Part shown: piece after piece, positions 50,391 to 60,800 of the stretch
Layout of the letters: every line of letters begins with the position of its first letter
Numbering within the stretch: the stretch's first letter is position 1
NCBI RefSeq assembly: GCF_910596095.1
Contig: NC_056540.1
Location: 14,067,001 to 14,131,000, forward strand
Length of the DNA: 64,000 nt
Source of the DNA: Thunnus maccoyii
Lineage: Eukaryota > Chordata > Actinopteri > Scombriformes > Scombridae
Direction of reading: 5' to 3'
Notes under the pieces: generated by a model
The model's database searches: none
What the model was told of the DNA's origin: nothing
Seen by the model: the letters and a program-made list of their open reading frames with translations, nothing else
Program-made: the position numbers and the translations under genes

Positions 50391-51512
50391 TCATCTTGAA
50401 ATAGTCTCTAAGGTAACAACAGTGTGTGTTTGCCTAAAAAAATGTGAGTATTCCAAACCTGCTCGTAAGTGCCTACCCAACGACCCACAACCCAACATGG
50501 TTACAAATGCATGACGATAGTTCTTGTTGAATAAGGCGTAGAGAAAAGGGTTCAGAGAAGAGTTAGCGTATCCAAGCCACATGGAGGCCTCCAGGACGAG
50601 GGGGTTGATGCTGTAGCCCTTCAGAGGGTGGACCACATTCACACAGAAGAAAGGAAGCCAACACAACAGAAAGACCCCCATGATCAGACCCAATGTCTTA
50701 GCAGCCTTCCTTTCCTTCTTCAGAGAATATCTTTCCACATGGACTCGTCTTGTGGGGTCAGTCCTCATGGAGCTCTGATTCATCTGAAGCTGCCCAGTAT
50801 GGTGCTCGATTGCATGAATCCACCTCGCTTGTCTCTGGGCAGCCATGAAAATCTTGCCATAGGCAAACAGCATGAAACCCGTGGGGATGAAGAAAGAGAT
50901 GGCTGAGGTTGCAAAGGCGTAGGGGATATGAAAGGAGGCCTGACAGGTCTGAGTATCCTGCTGTGTGACGCTGCTTTCCGCAGCAGGAGGCGACTGGGTG
51001 TACATGCCGAAGGAGACGCAAAGGCAAGAGATGATCAGAGGCAGGATCCAGCAGAGCAGCAGCAACAGGGCCACACGTTTGGGAGACATTCGGGAAAGAT
51101 AGTGCAGTGGGTCGCACACTGCTATGTATCGGTCCAGCGCCACACAGCTGAGATTAAAAATGGAGGATGTACAGAAAGACATGTCCAGCAAGAAGTGAGC
51201 TTGGCAGAAGCAATGCCCAAAGTACCAGCCGTCGATGGATCGCACCAGACTGAAAGGCATCACCAGCACAGCAACCAGGAAGTCAGCCACTGCCAGGGAA
51301 ACCACAAAAGCATTGGTGGGTGTCCGAAGGCTTTGGAAACGTGCCACTGCAGCCATGATCAAAAGATTTCCCATGATGGCAAAGATGGGGATGGGTAGGA
51401 GCAGACACAGTACACAAACTTTAATAGTATTGCTGTGAAATAGAGCCGAATCACTGCCGTCAGTAGTCAGGCTGTTGTTGTCTGAGGTGTTCACCCCTGG
51501 GATGTAAATCAT
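50391..51512 (-). CDS. Class A aminergic G-protein-coupled receptor (trace-amine/serotonin-like)
   Basis: A single-exon, uninterrupted 373-residue seven-helix receptor. Key positions: N49 (TM1), D77 in LAVADF (TM2), C103 and C190 for the extracellular disulfide, D110 in LLDMSFCTSS, the amine-binding Asp3.32, DRY at 127-129, T202/S203/S206 before P210 in TM5 (catecholamine-like serines), CWLPFF at 284-289, and NSSLNPFLY at 317-325. NTS at 8-10 is a likely N-glycosylation site. SLVRSIDGWYFG and ALDRYIAVCDPLHYLSRM resemble trace-amine receptors, but TM7 lacks their NSxxNPxxYxxxYxWF signature. KKERKAAKTLG in loop 3 is common to biogenic-amine receptors. It is probably Gs- or Gq-coupled by family, which I cannot tell. 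It lies 1.26 kb beyond the end of adra1b coding, same strand. Subtype and ligand unknown. Confidence 0.85.
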   Translation of the reverse strand: MIYIPGVNTSDNNSLTTDGSDSALFHSNTIKVCVLCLLLPIPIFAIMGNLLIMAAVARFQSLRTPTNAFVVSLAVADFLVAVLVMPFSLVRSIDGWYFGHCFCQAHFLLDMSFCTSSIFNLSCVALDRYIAVCDPLHYLSRMSPKRVALLLLLCWILPLIISCLCVSFGMYTQSPPAAESSVTQQDTQTCQASFHIPYAFATSAISFFIPTGFMLFAYGKIFMAAQRQARWIHAIEHHTGQLQMNQSSMRTDPTRRVHVERYSLKKERKAAKTLGLIMGVFLLCWLPFFCVNVVHPLKGYSINPLVLEASMWLGYANSSLNPFLYALFNKNYRHAFVTMLGCGSLGRHLRAGLEYSHFFRQTHTVVTLETISR

Positions 51513-52130
51513 GATGCAGCAAGAACTGAGCCATCAGACACTCAACATAAATCCAAGTGGTTCATTGCTTAGATGCCTTTCCCTTCATGTCTGCCTGGTT
51601 AATCTAAACCTGTATGATCGTTGTGTTCCTTCACCGTATGGGGCTGCATGTCCTGTGATGTGTACCACACTCTCTCTTTATTTGTCTGTTCGAGTGTGTG
51701 TGTGTGTGGGTGTGCTTATGACCAGTATTGATCCACGTCAAAACAAAGCCCATCAGGAGTAAATGATTAACTGGGATGTTCCAGGAGTCAGTGGGCCATG
51801 AGGTAAGTGGACAGGTAGATATATACAGTTTGTTGTCTTATGGTTGAGTTATGATCGCAAGTCCCCCTCTATATTAGCAATAAACCCTTGTATTTATCTC
51901 TGTTCATGGGTAATGTTCCTCTAAATTACAGATGAATGTTTGCGCTTTACCTCAGACACTCAAAACTCAGGACGCATCCTGCCTTTAAACAAATAACATT
52001 CACTGCTGATCTTTTATCATCAGTTTGACATTTTCATCTATGATAATGAATCACTTTCCATCTCAAAATATTCTTTCCACATCCAGAAAGTAGAGCGATT
52101 AAAGAGTCTGCCTCCAAGCAGCATCTGAGC
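51513..52130. other. Spacer between amine receptor and adra1b 3' end
   Basis: Upstream region of the single-exon receptor; no TATA box or other clear promoter motif recognised. A GT microsatellite lies at 51694-51712. Confidence 0.4.
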
Positions 52131-52259
52131 AACAAGTTTATTCATGTATCGAACACATTTCTAATATCCATATTCCAAACTTTTTTTTTTTGAAGATCAA
52201 AACATACAAACAAGATGATATCTGATTATTGTGCGCACAGCAGATAAACCAGGTTATAC

Positions 52260-52265
52260 TTTATT
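52260..52265 (-). terminator. adra1b: Likely adra1b polyadenylation signal
   Basis: AATAAA on the minus strand, 507 bases beyond the stop. A second AATAAA at 52137-52142 (minus) could be used instead. Confidence 0.45.
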
Positions 52266-52771
52266 TTCACAACATACCATGAAGATATCAAGTGATTTCA
52301 ACAGAAGGGTGATCGTTTTCTTATCACACATTTTACACAAGTCAGCTCCTTTGTCATGTTCAGTCTTTTTACACAGACTTTCAACTAAAAGGCTGTGTTG
52401 TGTACAGTTCTTTCCTTCATATTTCGTTTTTGTTCAATCAAAATGCATGCACTGGTGTCTTTCCAGTCTGTGATTTTGATCAAGTGTCTTGAGCTTCTCC
52501 CTAAAATCTTTTGTCTGACTGTCCATTGAAGGAAACCTTCTCGTCTATGTCAACCACAGATACAGTAACATAAGACAAAATACCTCGGATACAGCAGCAT
52601 AGTCAGTTATCATCATCATCTTACATTGACCACTAATGACAATGACAATCCACTGACTGATGAATGATCATGACATCATGTACAGTGAATGCAGCAAACC
52701 TGTGAAGTCCTACATCCACGTTGTGTTGATGACTTTAATCCCTATAGAGGGATGAATCAACAAGTCAAGAC

Positions 52772-55700
52772 TCACACCTTGTCATCAGGCATGATGCTGT
52801 CTTTGTTGGTGCCTCCCTTGTCTCTATTCTTCCCAAACGAGAAAGAAAAAATACCACCAGTAGTCTCCTCAGCTGGTTTCACTCCCTTTCCCTCCCCTCT
52901 CAGAGATACCTGCTGGCAGTCTGCGGCGCTGCCAGGCAGCAGGCTGGGTGTGGAGGGAGTCGGGGAGGTGGCCCCCCAGATATATAATGTTTCCCCCTCA
53001 GGGCAAGGTGCCAGACCCTTGGTTAGGTAGCTGGGGCTTGGACTGGCTGAGGACGGCAGAGTACGCTGACTGCCATTCAAGCAGCTGGAGTTGTGATCAG
53101 TGGAGCCTTTGCGTGAGTGTCCAGAGGAGCTGAAGTTGGAGGAACGGTAATTGTATGCCCTCCACCCGGGACGTTTACGCTGGTGACACTGGCATCGGAG
53201 GATCCGAATGAAGGCCAGCTTGAACTCACGGTTGTAGCAGGGGTAGATGATGGGGTTCAGGCAGCTGTTGAAGTAGCCCAGCCAGAAGATCACTTTGAAG
53301 AGGAGATCAGGAGGGCGCAGGTTCACATTAAAAGACCCTGGGAACAGGAGAGGTGAGAGAGAAAATATTAGATTCAGTGGTCAGTGGCTTTGTGAAGAAA
53401 CCTCAAAATCCCTCCAAGGAATAGTTCAACATTTTGGGAAATCTGCTTATTTCACTTTTACACTTTTTTGCTTAGAGTTAGATGGAAGCAAAACCTCTAA
53501 AGCTCACAAATAAACACACTGCATCATATTTGTTTAATATATACACAAACAGAGATTTTGTGTTGTAACAAACAGCGGCTGGGTGCAGTGACTTCCTGGA
53601 TTATCGCTGTGATGTTGCCCAGCAACAAGCAGAGACGCCAGAATCCACTTACCTCTGCTTTCAGTCTAAATGCTACACTTAGCTCTTCACATGTAACGCA
53701 CAGACATGAGAGACATATCAATCTTTTCATCTAACTCTTGGGAAAGAAGGCGAATGAGAGCATTTTCCAAAATGTCAAACTTTATCTTTAAACCTCACTG
53801 ACAGGCATTACAACATTTTTCATCTTCTCATTCAGTAACTTTGATATAAATTATAGTTGAGATCCCAAAGTTTTCAAAGATACCAAATATGTCAGGATGA
53901 ATTCTGGGAAATGTTGACGTATGATGATGCAGAAGACATCTAAAAATATTTCAGTTTGATGGAATTACCCTATAATAGATTATTTTTCCAACCTTAAGGT
54001 TACTAAGGAGGGGAAAGAGAGAACATAATTTGTTTATTTTGCCATAATTTGCCGATTTTAAATCTCATTTAGTGATGCACTCATCCAACTTTTCTCTCAT
54101 GATACTGATTCCGATAAATCAACTCAGGGTATTTTCTCATAGAAACAATCTGATACCAGCGCTCGCTCTCTCTCTCTTTTTTTTTTTTAACAAACACAAA
54201 GTATGAATCTCTCCCTGTGTGGGATTTGTTGAATCATATAAATGTAAGGTAACATGAGTTGCCAGCCTGTTGTGACTGAATGAATGACTGATGGTAACTG
54301 ATACTGGAAACATTGAATTATACTCATAACACAGATTGACTGAGAGTCTGTCCTTTAGATTTGGTGATCCTCTCTACATTTTACCCAATAGGTGGCAGTA
54401 TTGATTAAGAATAGTAAAGGGTTTTACAGTCAAGCCTAGAGAGGATGTCAATTCCACATCTTATTTGCCATTAAATAAAGACCTTGCATTAGGAAGGCCT
54501 TCAGCTAAAGTGCTCCCTTTTTCAAAAAACCCAATGCAGCCGCTTTTTCACAGTTCATTTGGAGCACTTTCATACAAATACAGAGGGACAGGGGGATGAC
54601 CCTGAATTCTCTTCTGGATAAATACACTGTGGGAGAGATGTGTTGCTTAGAGAAAAGAGTAGACATGTTACTGAAATGAAAGGGCAGCCTATTTTGCGAG
54701 AGGTTACTGAGGTTATATTACTTACATTACCACAGCTCCCTTTTTTGCACCTGCAGATAGTGTCAAGTAGCATGCACAGTTGCAAAACATTTATACAGGC
54801 AAACAGCTGAAGTTGTAAGTGCATGTGTGTGTTGACGGAGAAGGTGTGTTGTCAATAAGACTCAGCAAGACTTTTCCCACACCTATGAACATCATGTATG
54901 CTAATGAGAGAGTCAGGCCTGATTTGAATTGCATTAATCTACCCTTTTCTCCCACTGCAGCCAAGCTTAAACGGAGAAAGAATATCTTACAAGCTAATGA
55001 GGTGAGAAGGGGAAGCCTGAGGAATATAAACTGAGGAATTAATAAGCACAGCAAGTGTGAGATTAGTGTGAAAGAAAGACTTGGTGTGTTTGTATGTGGG
55101 CAGATGTGAGTAAAATTGTGTCTTTGCACCAACCCACATTCTTTAATGAATATCATGTTCCTGGAGAGGTCGTGGATACACTATAATCTCAGGCTTTCAA
55201 GTGTGAAATTACCTCTGGTAAGATATTACAGGCAGATGGACACCTCAGCTTGTCTCTCCATTAATATCAGATCAACAGCTTTTACAATTATTTTAAACGA
55301 TACAAGGTACATTATAATACATGACCAAGGGCTGAAATGACACAGGCTGGAGGGAGTTTCATCCACTTTGTTAGCTGAAAATAATCAAAAACATCAGTTT
55401 CAGTTTGATGTGTGGAAATACCTGCAGCCTTTATCATCACAGAGGGTCTATTTCGTCATTCAAGTTCCAGAGAAACACACACAGGCTTGTGCAGCTATCC
55501 TTATTGGGACATTGCATTGACCTCCACTTATTGTGGACAGACTAACACAAACCCTAACCTTAACAATAACCGAAATACTGAAAAAAGTCCCAATGAGGTA
55601 ACAAGAAAGTGCACGCGCACACACACACAAAGCTCCAGTCCGTGTGATGAAAATGATTGTGCAACAATATGAGGATATGTCACTTCCAACTTTCATTTAA

Positions 55701-57773
55701 CTAAGTGGCTCTTAAATGACAAGTGGAGAGACAGAGTGCCTGCAAGTGTGTGTGTGCGTGTGTGTGTGCGCGTGCTCTGATTGCCAGACTGTTAGATGAA
55801 ACTAGAGAATGCTGTCTGAATGTGTTTTGGCCTCCTGTATTGTAGATACAGTGGCAGTGGTATTTTCACATGCTATTTTCGCTTCTGGACGGCACTTAAA
55901 TGCGATTACATAACAGCGTGAGTTATGCTTGTGATTGGGATACAGAGTAGGGTGGAGGTTATTCTTTCATTTCTCTCTCCTTCCATCATCTTTTGGCTGT
56001 CTTTCTTGGTTGTTGGTTGAGTTAGTTGTAAATATTGACAACCTCACAAGTCAATTTTATCCTGTTTGGAGTTTTTCTTAGTCTGAGCCAAAACAAAAGA
56101 AAAGCAAATGAAAAAAAGAAACAAGCTGAGCTTACTGTAGCATTTATAAAGCTCTAACCATTAAATGTTTTGTATTTTTACATGATAAATGATAAACGAT
56201 ACTGAGGTCATTAAGTTTCAGTTGACTGATTAATCAACTATTTTATCTATTTTAATATTTATATATTTTTCAGTACTAGATAACTATAGTAGCAGTTTAT
56301 AATAAACAGTCATTTTAATGATAATATTCTTGATTAGAAAGCTGTCTGATACTGGCAAAGATCCAAAATGTCCTAACAATTTTGCAAAACATTTTTTATT
56401 ATTTTTGTTACAGCGTCCATAAGTATTTCTGTGCTCTGTGCTGGAGCTGAAATGAACATAATTTACAAAGAGTGAAAAATATGCCTGTTTGTTCCAACAA
56501 ACAGGCAGATATAATTTTACAATCATATAAAACAGAAAAGCAAATCCTAACATCGGACAAGTTGGAAAATGAGAGTGTTTACTTGAAAATTTATACATTT
56601 TCTGTCGTTTGATGAATCAATTAATTGACTAATTGTTATGTGTTACCTATATTCTGTTTTTTTTAACATAATGGACTTAAGAACATCTATGTTTGGGTGA
56701 AGAGGGTAAGGCATAATCGGTGGCAGTTGTGAGACTTTTTGAAGAGCATGGGCATGAGAACAGTTGGCATCGTTTGTTTGAACTCACTGCCTCTCGGGCA
56801 CTAAGTTTAGGTGCTTAAGAAAAACAATATCTACAAGGGCAAACACAGCTGTGTAGCTCTGCTTGCCTCCAAGGAAGGACTCCTAAACATCTGGATACCC
56901 CTTCAGAGACCAAAAGGTGGGAGACTGCCAGCATGTTCCTCTCCCTCTTTTCTATACAAGTAAGGATAAAAGTGTAGGAAAGACAGAAAGAAATCTGGTT
57001 AACAACAGATCTTCCTGTAGCCAGATATGGAACATGTTTGTGGATTTAATTTTTGTGTGAATGTGGCCCATTTTTGTCCCTTGAAGAGTGTTTGTGTTGA
57101 AAGGCTATAGTATAAACAGCAGAGGATGCGAGCGCTTGGCTGTAAGACAATGGTATATAGATAACCATGTGAGGGTTATTGCTGGTCTTGCTCCTTCTGT
57201 TAAGAGAAAAGTTTGCACCTCCTTCCTGAGGACAGGCGCAAACACACACGTGTACACACACACACAAACACCCACATACACAAACACACACATCTCACTA
57301 TGAAACACAGGAACATCTCAACAAAACAAAGCATCCTGTTATTCTCACTAATTGGAAGAAGCAATGCCTATTCTGTGCCACATAAAACACACACGCACAC
57401 ACACGCACACACATACATTCAGACAATCTGATCTCCCAAACCTCACACATCCTGTTTCATAACACACCCGGAAATATGATTAATATGTCTTGATCTAAAA
57501 GGACATAAGTGTTATTGCCCTTGCAAATTGCTTTCAATGAAACCATAGCATGAAGCTATTTTTGGAAAATTGGGTTGACGTCCCAGAGACACTCCCTTTC
57601 ACCCGTGCTGCCCTGTGGCCCCTTCAAGTCAGCTCTGCCACCTCCTTTCTTCTCCATTGCTCCGACACTTAACACCCTCATTATTTTTCCCCTTCAAAAA
57701 CCATTTCAATTACCCCCGGAGCGCCTGAGCCGGCCAGCTCAATGTAAAAATATCATCAACATACACAGACACA

Positions 57774-57833
<60 letters not shown>

Positions 57834-60800
57834 ACTTCCAAAAAAACCCACACATACACAAGGAAACAATTGGTTAACACCTTAAAGCGTTGGTTTCTAT
57901 AACAGTTGGGCACACTGCATGCACCACTTGCCTAATGTGAGCCCTTCACAGGACATTAGTGCCTGTGCTGAGTGTTAAAGAGCCGCGGGAGAATGTGTGC
58001 AATGAAATAACACGTGTATCCCCCAAGGACTGATGATTTCTCTTCGGTTGAGTTGGGAGATGAGAAAAAGAGCTCATTGAGACACCTAAATGTAGACATG
58101 TCCCTCATGTGCAATGTGTTAACCTCGTCAACTTAAGTGAAGTCCATGTTTCTCTTAAATTCTACAAGTTAAAAAAAACAAAAACGCTTGTAATAGTTAT
58201 ATATGATTATGTCTGCTTAGCTTCGTTTAGCTTTGTTGTTTTTTCAAGCAAAAATGCCAAAAGTTCACTGGAACCAGCTTCTCAAATGTGAGGATTTGCT
58301 GCTTTTACTATACTTACAACTGAGTAAGACTGTTGGTCAGATAAAAACAAGCAATCTGATCACCTTGGTTATTTTTTATTAACCAATCAATCAAGAAAAC
58401 TATTTGCAAACTAATATATAATGAAAATTTCCTGCACATTTGACTTTAGCTTTGTGTGCAGGTGTATTGAGATCTGCTTCCAACTGGAGTCTGATTCCTC
58501 TTGTGTGTTAAGCTGATTCGTCTTCTATTAGAACTGCAACGATTAGTCGATTGACAGAGAGTTAATTGCCAACTATTTTAATAATTGATTGCTGTGAAAG
58601 AAAAAAAAATACTTAAATGCTCTTGTTCTAGCTTCTTAAATGTGAATATTTTCTAGTTTCTTTAGTCTTCTATGACACTAACTGAATATCTTTGGATTGT
58701 GGACTAATGTGACAAAAATAAAAGTTGCAGCCTTATTTTACAGTCTATTGACTCTTTATTTGCTTTTTCTGATGTTTTGTTGAAACAATATTATGCTTAT
58801 ATTCTACATCTAACCTGAATTTCTTTAATTAATCAATGAATTTGATTGTTTATTTTTTGTCTGTTACATATTAAAGGCAAAATCAATGAAATAAAAAGTA
58901 TTCTAATCTAAGTTATCATTTTCTGACTGCTCTATAACATCAGATTGAAAAATGTAAATGTCTTGTGCATAATTCTCATAATAGACATACATTTTATTTT
59001 TGGAAACTAATCTGGACTTGAATTTAAAATAAAGTCTGTGTGTTTGTGTTTGAACAATGTTTAGCTGCTCAACACATTGTTTTCATGGAGTCCTGCTGGT
59101 GGGACAGGTACAGTTGGAGCAGTTTTTATAGTATCAAAGAAAAAATACTTTTTTATCATCAAAGATAAAACAGCATTTTTGTGCAATGTTGACTGCTTTC
59201 GTTGGTTGCCTCCCTAAAAAGCCTTTTTTGGTAAATTTCTGCTCTAGTTTCTGATTATTTCTGTATAATTGGGTTGTTGCAGTGTCATTTCTTCATAATG
59301 TGATATAAGAAAGTAACTTTAAGTTTATATATGTCACCCTTACTGACAAACAAGCTAAGTTAGTGCTCGGTGAGTATGTGTGTGAAATTTTGAGCTGCTT
59401 TTTGTCCAAGAAAGCTTGCCTGGAGTAACAGTAACTTAAAAATGTTGATGTAATGTTTATAATCCCGAAGTCTGTATACCTTACTTTGCTCCAAGTTAAA
59501 GGCGTAAAAGGAGACATGCTAATTCAAACCCTGAAAAGGAGAGACTCAAACTCTGGGACTTGTAGCTGCATATTTGCCATTTATGTACAAAAACAAAAAC
59601 AAGGTATTTACAGAATTTGAAACAAAAAGGTGAGATCAACTGTGAAAAAGGAGGTTCAGGAGGTTTTTAAACGACATATTGTCTGCAGTTAGGATTTAAA
59701 GGGTCAGAGGTCAGAGGGGTTCTGTATCATCTTTGTAGGTGTTTAATTCTCTAGAAATCAGTGTCACAATCACTCAAAAACCCACATGAATATACTTGCA
59801 TATATACACATAAACACACATAAATATTTCAGCACCCTTACACACACACACACACACACACACACGCGCGCAGACAGACAAAAAGACACGTGCCATGCAC
59901 CACCACCAGCGTATGCACACACACACTGACAGCCAGAAACCTCTGCATACATTATATCAGTGACTTTATGCAGAGGAAGGAGCAGGGTAATAACAAGTGT
60001 GAGACAGGAAATCCCACTCTGTGGGTGGAGGCTAATGAAGACTCACGGAGCAACACGAGGAGAACTCCGCTGCCCTGTCAGACTTTATGTAAGTTCAGAC
60101 ATGAGTCACAGAAGTGTGCAGAAGAACAAACTTAATTTGAAGAACAACAACATCTCCAAGAAATATCCCATTTTTAGACATAGAGGAGGGAGGGGAAGAG
60201 AGCAGTTTCTGTGTCCTGCTTTGATAAATTATATTATGGATTATATTATAATTGGATTATAGTGGTTGCATTATGTGAATTCCCCACCAGAAGACGGTTG
60301 GACGTGGTTTTTCTTTCACGCATCTTCCAGGCTAGTTAAAAATTAGCATGAAATTGCGCCGTATGACACTTTGTCAAAATATATCAGTATGCTACACCAG
60401 AGATTGTACACAGCAAAGTAGCCTCTGGGGGTTTCTTGGCAGTTTGTTGATTAGTATTACATAAACAGGCCCTTCCTGAATCTTCAGTCCCCTTTGTTCT
60501 CTGTAGTCTCTTAGATCTGACAATCTTTGGAAAATTACATTTGTTTTGTGCTTTTGGCGTCTAACTAGGAATGCCCCATGTGTAATGTGCGTATGTCCAT
60601 GTGAGGATGTGATGTGCTGCAGCTCGAAGCAAAGGGCAAAAACATTGTCCCATATGAGTATATGTATACGCACAAGGGCACACGCTGATAAACAAACACA
60701 TTCACATAAATATACAACCATAACCCACAGTGTCACAAGGGATCAATGGCAATCAGGGAACCGCTCAAACAGTCTAAAATACAGCAGCTCTGCTTGTTCA

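Noticed and set aside
50758-51398. Plus- and minus-strand frames over the amine receptor
   Set aside because: Shadow frames of the 373-residue receptor with no family resemblance.
50391-51512. Calling the orphan receptor a TAAR gene
   Set aside because: The diagnostic TM7 signature with Tyr-x-Trp-Phe is missing (LYALFNKNYRHAF), so only a broader aminergic call is justified.
57046-57913. Cys/Val- and His/Thr-rich frames
   Set aside because: Translations of CA microsatellites.
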